The notes: generated from the letters alone by a model not told the origin. 64,000 bases of DNA from Mucilaginibacter geliditolerans (GCF_014200495.1 NZ_JACHBY010000013.1:1-64000), one strand, 5' to 3'; positions 1 to 9,394 are shown, counted from the first letter of the stretch. Program-made: numbers and translations.

Positions 1-268
1 GGCATCTTCAATCTTATTTAAACGAGTTTACTTTTAAATATAATCATAGAGCTAACAAATCGAATTTTGACCTCCTTCTCAATAGAAGTTTAATGCCAAC
101 TGTCTTATGATGGGCTATTACTCTCTTGAGAGGGGTTAGGGGTGTGTTATACATTATGCATTTGGGCGTAACCTTCGGCCCGTGCTATTCGCTCATACTG
201 CACAGGCCTGCACTGAGGCTCTCGAAGTGGCCGGTATCCGCTATTATCACTAACGCAGAACTTCGCAG
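1..268. other. No gene seen
   Basis: I see no convincing coding region here. The only long open frame (126-344, plus strand) has low-complexity composition, no recognisable motif, and runs into the palindromic repeat that follows. No RNA gene was recognised. Confidence 0.5.
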
Positions 269-435
269 CGCTCCGGTTGACTCACCCGACTACGCTGCGC
301 TGGTCGCCCTCTCTTCCGCAAGCGGCAAAGAGGGCAAAAATTGAGTATGAAAATAATATTTCACTAGCCCTCTTTGCGGTTTACCGCAGAGAGGGTGGTT
401 GAGTGAAGCAACGACCGGGTGAGTCAAACGGAGCG
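269..435. repeat. Large imperfect palindromic repeat (MITE/REP-like)
   Basis: Two arms of about 67 bases (269-335 and 367-435) are imperfect reverse complements around a loop of about 31 bases. Shared landmarks are GGTGAGTCAA, CGACC and GCCCTCTTTG. A single arm of the same family lies at 12732-12804 behind the ABC transporter genes. This is seen directly. That it is a non-autonomous mobile or REP-like element is inference. No transposase is present nearby. Confidence 0.7.
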
Positions 436-447
436 CGTTTTTACCAA

Positions 448-837
448 CTACCTTGCCTTTTTAACCGTCCTCACATAAAAAAAGAAATGAACCAATATAA
501 AAATTGCACCAGTAATAAGGTCAAACAATTTATTGAGCATGCTTAACGGCATAAGTAATACGGTAACAACAAAAACTATTGACCCTGAAAAATAAAGTAA
601 CAGCCTGACCCATACAATATTCCAGAAGTTAATATTAGCCAGGAAAAGCATTGGCGATGCCATAATGGTTAAAATAATAGTCAGGAAAAACGTGCCGCCG
701 GTAATTAATGGTACCGCGTGCTGATAATCCTGCGTTAAATTACGCTGTATATAAGCATAATAAATGCTGTTTGCAGCAATGGCCAATATGGTTGAAAAAA
801 TAAACGTCTTAAACAGATTTACCGGAAGTCCTTTCAT
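448..837 (-). CDS. Small integral membrane protein, function unknown
   Basis: A 129-residue, very hydrophobic protein. Four membrane-spanning stretches can be seen, beginning FIFSTILAIAANSIYYAY and ending in a segment around LITGAIFILVHFFFYV before a basic tail. I chose the ATG at 837 (MKGLPVNLFK), which puts a short positive N-terminus ahead of the first helix. An upstream in-frame ATG at 861 would add eight residues. The layout (four helices, about 130 residues) resembles small DUF6069-type membrane proteins, but I cannot confirm that family. Its stop codon lies just after the palindromic repeat. Confidence 0.6.
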   Translation of the reverse strand: MKGLPVNLFKTFIFSTILAIAANSIYYAYIQRNLTQDYQHAVPLITGGTFFLTIILTIMASPMLFLANINFWNIVWVRLLLYFSGSIVFVVTVLLMPLSMLNKLFDLITGAIFILVHFFFYVRTVKKAR

Positions 838-970
838 GATGCTGCAAAAATAAATAATCAAAATCTATTCTGAGAATAATAGCTTACCGGTAGTCTGGGG
901 CAATCGTAATTTTTTAATTACGTTATCATCTCAAAACAACAATACCCGGATAGAATTGTTATTTTGCAAT

Positions 971-1588
971 ATGGATGTTTCAGGCGTTGTAGAAATACCT
1001 GCGCTGTTTCAAAAAAAAACAGCTAAAAGGCTTACGTTCACTACAGAGGGCATAATGGTTGAGAAACCGTTAAGCTTCAGTTCGCCTGTTTTTATTCCTG
1101 CCGAAGATATCTGCTCGTTCAGGTATAGGGTCGTGGTTTTGCGTGGTTATGCATTCTCCTTTGGCCGGCAATATATTATTGAAACCAGGGATTTTCAGAA
1201 TAAGGTATTTCTGATAAAACTTACCAGCTTTTACAGTATCAGGCACGAGGCGTACCACAAATTATGGTATGCTATATTTAACCAATTATGGGAAAATTAC
1301 TTCAGTAGTACGCTTAACTATTATATTGAATTATACAGCATACAACAGGTGTTTGAATTGGCCGGCGTAAAGTTCCATACTGATGGCATTAGTTGGGATA
1401 AACGGAATAAACTGCTATGGCATGAGATAGCCCTGAGTAATTACCGCACCTATTTCATGATCCACCATGTTGAGAACCCACATCAAAATAAAAGCTGCAG
1501 TTTTTCAATGGATTGGAACGCACTGATCCTGCAAGTGTTGTTAAAAAATATTGTAAAACAGCACAAGCAAAGCCGCGAAATTTATTGA
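971..1588 (+). CDS. Hypothetical protein, no family recognised
   Basis: A 205-residue protein from the ATG at 971 (MDVSGVVEIP). A TTG 15 bases upstream could extend it. It has no signal peptide and no membrane segment. The N-terminal half is rich in beta-prone stretches (VFIPAEDICSFRYRVVVLRG, YIIETRDFQNKVFLIKL), which would fit a PH-like barrel, but that is only a guess. The C-terminal half is rich in Trp, Tyr and His. It converges with the SGNH hydrolase gene, six bases away. I do not recognise its function. Confidence 0.6.
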   Translation: MDVSGVVEIPALFQKKTAKRLTFTTEGIMVEKPLSFSSPVFIPAEDICSFRYRVVVLRGYAFSFGRQYIIETRDFQNKVFLIKLTSFYSIRHEAYHKLWYAIFNQLWENYFSSTLNYYIELYSIQQVFELAGVKFHTDGISWDKRNKLLWHEIALSNYRTYFMIHHVENPHQNKSCSFSMDWNALILQVLLKNIVKQHKQSREIY

Positions 1589-1593
1589 TCAGG

Positions 1594-2364
1594 CTATCCT
1601 TTTACAGCTTTCAGCCAGGCCTCAGCCATTAAGCTTGCACCGGCAGGGCTAGGGTGCACACCATCAATCGACCAATATTTAGCCGGTGCTACTTTTACGG
1701 CTTCGTCCATAACCTTTTGGTAGGGTACAAACACCGCCTCAAATTCATCGGCCACATCCTGCGCTGCCTGTCTGTAAGTGTCAAACGCCGGGTACCATGA
1801 TGCATCAACCGCTTTTACATCCTTAAGGGCAAAAGGTTCGCCTATAATTAATTTTGCATCGGGCAGGGCCTGTTTGGTACGGTCTAATAGTTTTTTATAA
1901 TCAGTTCTGTAAGTCTCAATAGTGCCTTTATAGTTGCCGCTAAGCGTATGCCAGTAGTCGTTTACGCCAACCATAATGCTTAATACATTTGGTTTTAACG
2001 CTACAGTGTCCGTATCCCACCTGTCGGCCAGTTGATACACTTTGTTGCCGCTTATACCCGTATTATGTATTTGTAGATTTTTAGCCGCATAATCACGTAA
2101 CAGTACAGTTGCAGTAAGTAATACATATCCCGATCCTAATGCACCGAAATCATTAGCTGCACTTTTACTTTTATCACGGCCCCATTCTGTAATTGAATCG
2201 CCCTGGAAAAGTACCACATCATTATCGCCCAGTGTTACTTTTTTAGTTTTTGATGCTGATGCAAAAGCTGATGATATAATACCCGGTACAGCTAAAGCAG
2301 CTATAGTGCCTACGGCGGCGTTCCTGACAAAATTTCTACGGTTGGATGGTATAAGTTTACTCAT
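1594..2364 (-). CDS. SGNH/GDSL hydrolase with Tat-type signal
   Basis: A 256-residue exported esterase/lipase-like enzyme. The N-terminus carries a twin-arginine motif (NRRNFVR, about residues 8-14) followed by a hydrophobic stretch ending near AFA (36), so Tat export is likely. SGNH blocks are visible: GDSI with the nucleophile Ser57, Gly106 in NTGISGNKV, Asn135 in VGVNDYW, and Asp234/His237 in DGVHPSPAG. The family removes acyl or acetyl groups from carbohydrates or lipids. The substrate is not predictable here. It is monocistronic and convergent with the preceding hypothetical gene. Confidence 0.85.
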   Translation of the reverse strand: MSKLIPSNRRNFVRNAAVGTIAALAVPGIISSAFASASKTKKVTLGDNDVVLFQGDSITEWGRDKSKSAANDFGALGSGYVLLTATVLLRDYAAKNLQIHNTGISGNKVYQLADRWDTDTVALKPNVLSIMVGVNDYWHTLSGNYKGTIETYRTDYKKLLDRTKQALPDAKLIIGEPFALKDVKAVDASWYPAFDTYRQAAQDVADEFEAVFVPYQKVMDEAVKVAPAKYWSIDGVHPSPAGASLMAEAWLKAVKG

Positions 2365-2566
2365 GATTTTTTATTGCAGATGTTTACAGATCTATATGTG
2401 CTTTTAAGCGCACTATTTTGGTTGTGCTAATATAGCTATTCTCTCATAACCATATCATGTATGCTAATTTAGTAGTATAAAATGTGAATAATGTATCATA
2501 CAGGCTCTGCATCAACTATGTTACGCAAGGCATTAATAAAAAAATAAAAACTGGTAACTTCGCGGC

Positions 2567-3610
2567 ATGTATTCTTTAATAAAACCTATACTATTTAAGT
2601 TCGATCCTGAAAAGGTACACTATTTTGTAACCCGCAACCTTAGGCGCTTTAACCGTTTCCCGGGTGGAGCCGCAATAAGCAGGGGACTATGGGATTTGAA
2701 AGATGAACGACTTGAAAAGGAAGTATTTGGCCTTAAATTTAAGAACCCGGTTGGTTTGGCTGCCGGTTTTGATAAAAATGCCGATGTGATCAGCGAAATG
2801 GCTAACCTTGGCTTTGGTTTTATTGAAGTAGGCACGGTAACCCCATTGCCACAACCCGGCAATCCAAAGCCGCGCATGTTCAGGCTGCCACAGGATGGCG
2901 CGCTTATAAACCGCATGGGTTTTAATAACTTAGGGGTTGATGTTGTGGCGGAGCATATTGCCGCTTATCGCAAAAACCCATCAGCATCACAAAAAGGATT
3001 GATAATAGGCGGCAACATCGGCAAAAATAAGGTTACGCCTAATGAAGATGCGGTAAGCGATTACATTAAATGCTTCGACCGTTTGTTTGATGTGGTTGAT
3101 TATTTTGTGGTGAATGTAAGCTCACCAAACACGCCGGGCCTGCGCGAACTGCAGGAAAAGGAACCACTATTGCAATTGCTGGATACCTTGCAGAAACGTA
3201 ACTCTAAGCACGGCATCAGCAGGCCTATCCTACTAAAAATAGCGCCGGACTTAAGTAACGAACAACTGGATGATATTGTGGAGATAGTTCAAACCGCAGG
3301 TATTGCGGGTGTTATAGCTACCAATACTACCATCAGCAGGGATGGCCTCGCATCATCCGATAAATTGAAAAGCGAAATGGGTGGACTAAGTGGCAAGCCA
3401 CTAACACAACGATCAACAGAGGTGATCGCTTATCTGGCTAAAAAATCAAATGGCGCATTCCCGATAATTGGTGTGGGAGGGATACATTCAGAGAGTGATG
3501 CTATAGAAAAGTTAAACGCCGGTGCATCGCTTGTGCAACTTTATACAGGCTTTATTTATGAGGGGCCGGGATTGATAAAGCGCATAAATAAAAAGATCTT
3601 AGCTAAATAA
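2567..3610 (+). CDS. pyrD: Dihydroorotate dehydrogenase, quinone-dependent (class 2)
   Basis: A 347-residue flavoprotein that oxidises dihydroorotate to orotate with quinone, the fourth step of de novo pyrimidine synthesis, at the inner face of the membrane. The N-terminal extension (residues 1-45, [15 protein letters not shown]) is the membrane-associating part typical of class 2. FMN and substrate motifs are present: [14 protein letters not shown] (60-73), [20 protein letters not shown] (87-106), INRMGFNN (114-121) and [14 protein letters not shown] (182-195), whose Ser is the class 2 catalytic base. The length is normal. The glycosyltransferase gene follows after 24 bases, so co-transcription is possible. 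Confidence 0.95.
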   Translation: MYSLIKPILFKFDPEKVHYFVTRNLRRFNRFPGGAAISRGLWDLKDERLEKEVFGLKFKNPVGLAAGFDKNADVISEMANLGFGFIEVGTVTPLPQPGNPKPRMFRLPQDGALINRMGFNNLGVDVVAEHIAAYRKNPSASQKGLIIGGNIGKNKVTPNEDAVSDYIKCFDRLFDVVDYFVVNVSSPNTPGLRELQEKEPLLQLLDTLQKRNSKHGISRPILLKIAPDLSNEQLDDIVEIVQTAGIAGVIATNTTISRDGLASSDKLKSEMGGLSGKPLTQRSTEVIAYLAKKSNGAFPIIGVGGIHSESDAIEKLNAGASLVQLYTGFIYEGPGLIKRINKKILAK

Positions 3611-3634
3611 ATCACACTCAAAACCCGAACCCCA

Positions 3635-4897
3635 TTGCATTATTGTTTAGTAACATATGGTTCAAGAGGTGATGTACAGCCTTTTATCGCTTTGGCTTTA
3701 GGGTTAATGGCTAATGGGCACACAGTAACGTTAGCCGCTCCCGGGAATTTTAAACCGCTGGCTGATAGCTACGGCGTTAATATCTACCCCCTTTACGGCG
3801 ACGTGGAAGTATTGGTTAATTCGTCCCAGCTTCGGAAATCTATTAGTACGGGTAGTAACATCACATTTGTGCGCTCAATGTTAAAGGAAACGCATAATAT
3901 GCGGGGCCCGCTGTTTGATGGCATTTGTGAGGCTTGCAAAACAGCCGATGCTATGATTGTGGTAAACACCTGCATATTTTATGTGGCAGCCATTGGAGAA
4001 AAATTTAATAAAAGATGGCTCATTGTGCAGCTAAATCCGCCAATGATACCCACAAAGGCGTTCCCGATGCTGATGTTTAAGTTTCCCGATATCTCATGGC
4101 TGAATCCGTACTCCTATCGAATTATAAATTCAGTATTATGGCAGGTGAGTAAAAAGGACAATGCCGAGTTCAGGCAAAGGGTGGGTTTAGCGCCTTTAAA
4201 AGGATCTCTTTATGATAAGATTCTACACGATAAAGTGCCGATGATCCATGCTTATAGTCCTGAATTAATAGCAAAACCTTTCGACTGGGAAGAATATTTC
4301 ACGATCTCCGGCTTTTTTACATTGCCCAAAATAACTAATGATAAAAGACTGCCGGTTGCCTTACCCGATGGTTTAACAGAATGGTTAAACGCTGGTACTA
4401 AACCCTTATATATTGGATTTGGCAGCATCCCTTTCCCCGATGAAAAGAAACTTGCGGGTATGATAAACGATATATTAGCTACATCAACTACCCGCATTGT
4501 TTATTGCCTGGGCTGGTCGCCATCACCCGAATTGAAGTCGCACCCAAATCTATTAGTTATCCGTCAGGCTGATCATAGCTGGCTGCTGCCGAAATGCTGC
4601 GCTGCAATTATCCACGGGGGCATAGGTACTGTTGCGGCCGTGTTAAAAGCAGGCATACCGGCTATTGTTGCATCTATATTTGTAGATCAGCCGGCATGGG
4701 GTAAAATCATAGAGCAAAAGAAACTGGGTGTTCATATCCCGTGGAGGAAACTTTCGGCAGCTGTCGTTTTAAAAGCATTGACGAAATTGAAGCAGTCGCA
4801 TATTGCGGAAACAATAAAGGAGGCTAGCAGCAGGGTGAACAAGGAGGATGGAGTGGGAGCGGCTGTTAAGATGATAGAGGCGTATTGTAATATTTAA
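3635..4897 (+). CDS. UGT-like glycosyltransferase (GT1 type), TTG start
   Basis: A 420-residue GT-B glycosyltransferase. The N-terminus HYCLVTYGSRGDVQPFIALA is the acceptor-side opening of the sterol glucosyltransferase/GtfB group. The C-terminal donor-binding domain has GFGSIPFPD (about 264-272) and CCAAIIHGGIGTV with the UDP-sugar-binding His. Members transfer sugars from UDP-sugars to lipids or natural products. The acceptor is unknown. The start must be TTG at 3635: the frame is closed by a stop at 3608, has no ATG or GTG in between, and the conserved N-terminus begins right after it. It follows pyrD closely. Confidence 0.85.
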   Translation: MHYCLVTYGSRGDVQPFIALALGLMANGHTVTLAAPGNFKPLADSYGVNIYPLYGDVEVLVNSSQLRKSISTGSNITFVRSMLKETHNMRGPLFDGICEACKTADAMIVVNTCIFYVAAIGEKFNKRWLIVQLNPPMIPTKAFPMLMFKFPDISWLNPYSYRIINSVLWQVSKKDNAEFRQRVGLAPLKGSLYDKILHDKVPMIHAYSPELIAKPFDWEEYFTISGFFTLPKITNDKRLPVALPDGLTEWLNAGTKPLYIGFGSIPFPDEKKLAGMINDILATSTTRIVYCLGWSPSPELKSHPNLLVIRQADHSWLLPKCCAAIIHGGIGTVAAVLKAGIPAIVASIFVDQPAWGKIIEQKKLGVHIPWRKLSAAVVLKALTKLKQSHIAETIKEASSRVNKEDGVGAAVKMIEAYCNI

Positions 4898-4903
4898 ATC
4901 TTG

Positions 4904-4977
4904 TCATTCTGAGCGATAGCGAAGAATCTTTCAGGCGTACGGCAAGCGATAAGATTCTTCGCTAGCGCTCAAGATGA
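4904..4977. repeat. Imperfect inverted repeat, 27-base arms
   Basis: The left arm (4904-4930) reads TCATTCTGAGCGATAGCGAA onward. The right arm (4951-4977) is its reverse complement with about three mismatches, around a 20-base loop. It lies directly behind the glycosyltransferase gene and could serve as its terminator. It resembles the short palindromic repeats scattered through many Sphingobacteriaceae genomes (general knowledge, not searched). Confidence 0.7.
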
Positions 4978-5009
4978 TATTTGTGTGCCTCAAAATCTTA
5001 CACAATAAA

Positions 5010-5040
5010 AAATCCTGCCGGTTAATAACCAGCAGGATTT
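5010..5040 (-). terminator. Hairpin terminator behind the 57-residue gene
   Basis: Stem AAATCCTGC/GCAGGATTT with an inner GGTT/AACC pairing. On the minus strand it is followed by TTTTATTG, so it can end the transcript that carries tRNA-Cys and the small basic protein. Confidence 0.7.
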
Positions 5041-5096
5041 ATAATCTCTTGAAATAATACTAAAACGTAATAAATACGCCTCAATAAATGATAGAA

Positions 5097-5270
5097 TTAT
5101 TTACCGGCAGCTTTTAATAAAGCAGCGTTGTTTTTAGCTATCTGGCTGTTTTTAGGTTCAGCTGAACGGCTTCCTGGCTCCAGGTTGGTAGCATTTTTTA
5201 AAAACTGTACCTCTAATCTTGAAGTGGTTTTGTTTTTTCTATCTTTTCTTTTTAAACGAGTAACGCCCAT
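5097..5270 (-). CDS. Small basic conserved-type protein (57 aa)
   Basis: A 57-residue frame read directly from the minus strand. It begins MGVTRLKRKDRKNKTTSRLE and ends ALLKAAGK. It is strongly basic, with no membrane segment or cysteine. It starts 29 bases downstream of the tRNA-Cys 3' end and stops 57 bases before a good hairpin terminator, so the layout argues for a real gene co-transcribed with the tRNA. The basic N-terminal patch suggests nucleic-acid or ribosome binding, but that is inference. I know of similar short MGVTRLKRK-type proteins in Bacteroidota only as hypothetical proteins. Confidence 0.65.
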   Translation of the reverse strand: MGVTRLKRKDRKNKTTSRLEVQFLKNATNLEPGSRSAEPKNSQIAKNNAALLKAAGK

Positions 5271-5299
5271 GACTTTTATTTTAAATTTTTTAAACCTCG

Positions 5300-5370
5300 A
5301 GGTCGGGAGCGGATTCGAACCGCTGTAAAAGGTTTTGCAGACCTCTGCCTAGCCACTCGGCCACCCGACC
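5300..5370 (-). tRNA. tRNA-Cys (GCA)
   Basis: Minus-strand cloverleaf of 71 nt. The acceptor stem GGTCGGG pairs with CCCGACC. The anticodon loop CTGCAAA gives anticodon GCA, the T loop is GGTTCGAATCC, and the discriminator base is U, as expected for cysteine tRNA. CCA is not encoded. Confidence 0.95.
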
Positions 5371-5418
5371 ATTTTTAAGGATTGCAAAAATAGTTATTTA
5401 TTTAATGGATGCCAACTT

Positions 5419-6168
5419 TTATTTAAAGCTTTTCCTGTTTATTTCTGAACAAAAAATTGCAGTGGCTATTCCCACATTCAAAGATTCGGCTTTACCCATG
5501 CGCGGAATGGTTACTGCCCTGTGTACCAGCTTTATAATTTCGGGTCTTAAACCGTTGCCCTCGTTGCCCATTATTATCAGTCCTTCAGTACTGAAATCGG
5601 TTTGGTAAATGTTGGTACCATCGAGCAAAGCGCCAAATACGGGAAGTTTTATGTTTGATAAGAAGTTTTGCAGATCAATATAATGCACATTTATGCGTGA
5701 TAATGAGCCCATCGTTGCCTGTACAACTTTTGGGTTATACACATCAACCGTATCATCCGAACAGATAATATGTTGTATGCCAAACCAGTCTGCCGTACGT
5801 ATAATGGTTCCCATATTGCCCGGATCCTGTATACCATCAAGCACAATTGAAAATTTTTGCCTTAATAAATTATGATCCAGAATGGGCCATTTGGGCATTT
5901 TTACCAGTGCCAGCACCTCTTGCGGAGTCTTTAAGGTGCTGATTTTTTCAAGATCATTTAACGAAATTTCATTTAAGTTTATATTTCGCGATAATTTCAG
6001 CAAATTTGGGTCGAATGCAAAGGTGTGATAAATAGCTTCGATTTGGTAGGCTGAATCAATGAATTCTTTTACTGATTTGATGCCCTCTACCAAAAAAAAG
6101 CCATGTTCCATCCTAAACTTTTTTTGTTGTAAGGATTTTAATAAACTGATTTGTGATTTTGAAAGCAT
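5419..6168 (-). CDS. TrmH/SpoU-family RNA 2'-O-methyltransferase
   Basis: A 249-residue SPOUT methyltransferase that transfers a methyl group from SAM to a ribose 2'-OH in tRNA or rRNA. The N-terminal substrate-binding domain (QKKFRMEHGFFLVEGIKSVK, about 15-35) is followed by the three SpoU motifs: DGIQDPGNMGTIIRTADWFG, IIMGNEGNGLRPEI and IPRMGKAESLNVGIATAIF, which form the trefoil knot and SAM site. I chose the ATG at 6168 (MLSKSQISLLK). An ATG 30 bases upstream would add a tail poor in typical sequence. Its 5' end overlaps the start of the divergent TamA-like gene by 16 bases. The exact RNA target cannot be told. Confidence 0.9.
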   Translation of the reverse strand: MLSKSQISLLKSLQQKKFRMEHGFFLVEGIKSVKEFIDSAYQIEAIYHTFAFDPNLLKLSRNINLNEISLNDLEKISTLKTPQEVLALVKMPKWPILDHNLLRQKFSIVLDGIQDPGNMGTIIRTADWFGIQHIICSDDTVDVYNPKVVQATMGSLSRINVHYIDLQNFLSNIKLPVFGALLDGTNIYQTDFSTEGLIIMGNEGNGLRPEIIKLVHRAVTIPRMGKAESLNVGIATAIFCSEINRKSFK

Positions 6169-8555
6169 ATAGCAACTGTAATAATTTCCGCCTTGCAATA
6201 TTAAGTATAATCCTGGTTTTTACACTTTCAAACTGTAGTTTAACCCGTCGCCTAAAACCAAATCAGGCCCTGGTACGCAAAATTACCATTAAAGGCATGG
6301 ATAAGGAGTTTGCCCTTAATGCAGTAAATTATGTAGATAAGGAACAGCAGCCTAACAATGTTATCAATCTCGAATTCTATTATTTATTCAGTAAGAACGG
6401 GAAAAAGGATATAGGTGAGGCTCCGGCTATTTTAGATAGCAGCCTGGTTGAATTTTCGCGTACGCAGATAGAAAAATATATCCAGAACAAGGGTTATTTA
6501 AAAGCGAAAGTATCCGACTCTATAGTAGTAAAGAAGAAAAAAGCCGAATTGATATTTACCACAGTTCAGGGGCCGATGTTCAGGGTGCGTGGTTTTAAGG
6601 ATAGTATAGCCGATAAAAGGGTTGAAAGTTTATACCAGGCAAACAAGGCCATTTTTGCAAATGTTAGTAAAGGCAGCCGCTTTGATACCGATAGTCTTTC
6701 GGCTGATCGAGATGGGTTTTACCAGTTAATGAAGCGTAATGGTTATTTTGATTTTTATCGCCAGTACGTCACCTTTATTGTTGATTCTACCTTTGATAAG
6801 GGTGTGGTTGACCTTAAATTCGTAGTAGATAACCCAGATGGAAAATCAGCACACCCAATTTACAAGATCAACAATACATTAATTACTATTTCAAAAAGTA
6901 ATGGCAAAACCACGGGCAAGGCCGATACCATTCAGCTCGATTCGCAGTTCAGGTATGTTGATTTCTCGGGTAAGTTTAAGCCCCATACCGTAACCGATTA
7001 CATTTTTCAGAAAAAGGGCGAGCTATACAATATTGATAAGCAAAACCTCACTACAACGCGGCTATCACAGTTAAATGTGTTCCGCAATGTGCCCAACCCA
7101 ACCTATACAAAGCTGGCTGATAGCACCAACAGGCTTGATTCAAAGATTGATATCATCCCGCTGAAGCAGATGTCGGACAGGATTGAGGGAGAGGTATTGT
7201 TTAATGCCGGTCGGTATGGCTTCAACGTAGGTAACACGTTTACTGATCGTAATATTTTTAAACAGGCCGCCATTTTACAGTTTAAAATTAATGAGAGTAT
7301 TTTACTGGATAATAATAATAATGTTGTTAACCAGGGCAGTATAGAGAACCAGGACCTGAATATTGGGTTAAACCTTATTTATCCGCGTATTATTTCGCCG
7401 TTTAATTTTGCTAAGCCCGGTAAATATGGCGTGCCGCATACAACGTTTGCAACAAATTTCACACTGTTCTTTCAAAAAGGTTTAGTTGAGCGCGAAAGTT
7501 TCCTGAGCTCTATTACTTATGACTTTTTTGAAACTCCCGATAAGCAGCATATAGTAACTCCGATAGCCTTTCAGTATTCAAGAGGTATTATTGATCCGAG
7601 CGCGTACCAGGATTTATTAAAGGCTAACTATTACTCCTATATATACCTTATTGGCCGCACCATTTTTACCTCGGGCAGCCAGTATAGCTATGTTTTAAAT
7701 GCTAATAAGCTTAATACCTATAGTAACTTTGTCTATTTCAGGGGTAATATTGATGTAGGGGGTAACACCCTATACTTGTTAAGCAGGTTATTTAATACGC
7801 CTAAGGATACGCTTGGTGAGCGTACTATTTTTGGTTACACTTTTTCGCAATACAGCAAGGCCGAGATCGATCTCCGGTTTTACAAAAGCCTTGGAGGCGA
7901 GCAGCAATTAATATTCAGGATAAACCCGGGTTTGGGTGTACCCTACGGCAATAGCAACCAGTTGATATTTGAAAAGAACTTTTATGCCGGCGGCTCTGAT
8001 GATATGCGCGCATGGCTGCCACGTACATTGGGCCCGGGTAATTTTAATAGAGCTAGCTATGGAGTTGGCGGTGCTGCCGATACTTTGCGATCGCGCCTGC
8101 AATACCTTGATCAGTTTGGTGAGGTAAAACTGATCACTAACCTTGAATACAGGTACAAGCTTTCTGACGACTTTTTTGGATGTATACTTAGAGGAGCCGT
8201 ATTTATGGATGCCGGTAACGTTTGGCGCTTACATAAGCAGGAGGAAGATCCGCAGAATCCGTTGAATACACAAATAGAAAACCCTAACGGAGAGTTCAGG
8301 TTCAACAATATACTGCAATCATCCGCAATTGGTATTGGTACTGGATTAAGGTTTGATCTTGGTTTCTTTGTATTCAGGTTTGATGCCGCCTTTAAATTTA
8401 AAGACCCTGAATTTAACGGTTCAGATCAATGGGTGCTGATCAATCACTTTAGTGAGTTGTTCCACACCGGTCCATTTAAAACTGCCTATACACAAACCAA
8501 TGGCATAAACTACAATTTTATGCAGCTGAATTTTGGTATAGGGTTACCATTTTGA
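6153..8555 (+). CDS. TamA/BamA-like outer-membrane barrel with lipobox (TamL type)
   Basis: An 800-residue Omp85-superfamily protein. The N-terminus has a hydrophobic signal followed by LSNCS (Cys at about 28), a lipobox that would lipidate the mature protein. POTRA-like repeats follow (about 45-330), then a C-terminal 16-strand-type barrel ending in phenylalanine (GIGLPF). Bacteroidota carry a lipid-anchored TamA homologue (TamL) of this size, commonly beside an RNA methyltransferase gene. It helps insert or maintain outer-membrane proteins. The only start codons ahead of the signal are GTG 6153 and TTG 6159; no ATG occurs before residue 49. It is divergent from and overlaps the methyltransferase gene. 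Confidence 0.85.
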   Translation: MILKAYSNCNNFRLAILSIILVFTLSNCSLTRRLKPNQALVRKITIKGMDKEFALNAVNYVDKEQQPNNVINLEFYYLFSKNGKKDIGEAPAILDSSLVEFSRTQIEKYIQNKGYLKAKVSDSIVVKKKKAELIFTTVQGPMFRVRGFKDSIADKRVESLYQANKAIFANVSKGSRFDTDSLSADRDGFYQLMKRNGYFDFYRQYVTFIVDSTFDKGVVDLKFVVDNPDGKSAHPIYKINNTLITISKSNGKTTGKADTIQLDSQFRYVDFSGKFKPHTVTDYIFQKKGELYNIDKQNLTTTRLSQLNVFRNVPNPTYTKLADSTNRLDSKIDIIPLKQMSDRIEGEVLFNAGRYGFNVGNTFTDRNIFKQAAILQFKINESILLDNNNNVVNQGSIENQDLNIGLNLIYPRIISPFNFAKPGKYGVPHTTFATNFTLFFQKGLVERESFLSSITYDFFETPDKQHIVTPIAFQYSRGIIDPSAYQDLLKANYYSYIYLIGRTIFTSGSQYSYVLNANKLNTYSNFVYFRGNIDVGGNTLYLLSRLFNTPKDTLGERTIFGYTFSQYSKAEIDLRFYKSLGGEQQLIFRINPGLGVPYGNSNQLIFEKNFYAGGSDDMRAWLPRTLGPGNFNRASYGVGGAADTLRSRLQYLDQFGEVKLITNLEYRYKLSDDFFGCILRGAVFMDAGNVWRLHKQEEDPQNPLNTQIENPNGEFRFNNILQSSAIGIGTGLRFDLGFFVFRFDAAFKFKDPEFNGSDQWVLINHFSELFHTGPFKTAYTQTNGINYNFMQLNFGIGLPF

Positions 8556-8566
8556 TTTGATAATTG

Positions 8567-8639
8567 TTTAATTTGAAGATTTGAAAATGACTATAAAAAT
8601 AATCTTCAAATTCTCAAATCACCAAATCTTCAAATTAAA
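8567..8639. terminator. Bidirectional terminator, perfect 17-bp inverted repeat
   Basis: Arms 8567-8583 and 8623-8639 (TTTAATTTGAAGATTTG and its exact complement) lie between the convergent tamL-like gene and the 176-residue gene, and overlap the latter's stop codon. A-rich and T-rich flanks would let it end transcripts from both sides. The long AT-rich stem may also be a dispersed repeat. Confidence 0.65.
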
Positions 8640-9165
8640 ATATACTCTTCAACCCATCAATTATACTCTCAAAAAACGTGGGGACGCTTAAGCCGTTGTG
8701 GTAATTAAAGTATACAAATATGCAGAAGATGATAGCAGCTATAATAATGAACCGCTTAAACATATAGGCCAGTAGTATAAGGCCAAGCGGTATACACAGC
8801 ATAGCTATCCAGCTAATGTGGATACAATTTAGTTTATCGTTTTTATAAATATAATAGAGCATGGCGTGGGTGCCGCTATCATTTATATGTTTGGCATATA
8901 TAAAACTGGAGTGTTGCAGCTTATGGTCATAAAAGGCAACGCCTTTATTAAATTTCAATACCTCTTCAAACCCATTTATGGTAAAGGTGAACTGGCCGTC
9001 AACGTCTGATTGTGTATTGTTTAATGAGTCAGTTGCTACAATAGCCACCTGGTCCTGCGCAAAAGGGTTTTCCTTTACTACAAAATGATTTATAGCGATG
9101 GTATCAGCAAAGGCAAAGCTGACAGATGCGGTTACCAGGCAAAATAATAAGAATAGCTTCTTCAT
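8635..9165 (-). CDS. Exported/membrane protein of unknown function
   Basis: A 176-residue protein from the ATG at 9165 (MKKLFLLFCLVTASVSFAFA). An ATG three codons upstream is also possible. A clear signal peptide ends near AFA. A soluble region of about 90 residues containing a FTINGFEEVLKF-type beta stretch follows, then two adjacent membrane helices (CIHISWIAMLCIPLGLILLA and FIIIAAIIFCIFVYF). I do not recognise a family. A small periplasmic domain anchored by a C-terminal helical hairpin is the simplest topology. It stands alone, convergent with the TamA-like gene. Confidence 0.6.
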   Translation of the reverse strand: MKKLFLLFCLVTASVSFAFADTIAINHFVVKENPFAQDQVAIVATDSLNNTQSDVDGQFTFTINGFEEVLKFNKGVAFYDHKLQHSSFIYAKHINDSGTHAMLYYIYKNDKLNCIHISWIAMLCIPLGLILLAYMFKRFIIIAAIIFCIFVYFNYHNGLSVPTFFESIIDGLKSIF

Positions 9166-9394
9166 TTTAAACAATAGGTAGTGTTATAAAAGTGTATATA
9201 CACGCAACTAAAAGTACATTTTTATCAGCGCCTGAGTAAAAAAAAATAAGATTTAATATACCCGAAAAGCTTAATCACGGTAACAAAACACAAGTATCCA
9301 TGCTGTTACTTTGTTATGTTTGGCTGATAAAATAGTATATGGCTATAAACCAAATAATTAAGTATAAGTTTTATAATGTTAAGAAGAACGTTTT

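Noticed and set aside
126..344. 72-residue open frame on the plus strand
   Set aside because: Runs into the 269-435 palindrome, has no motif and no promoter. Likely chance.
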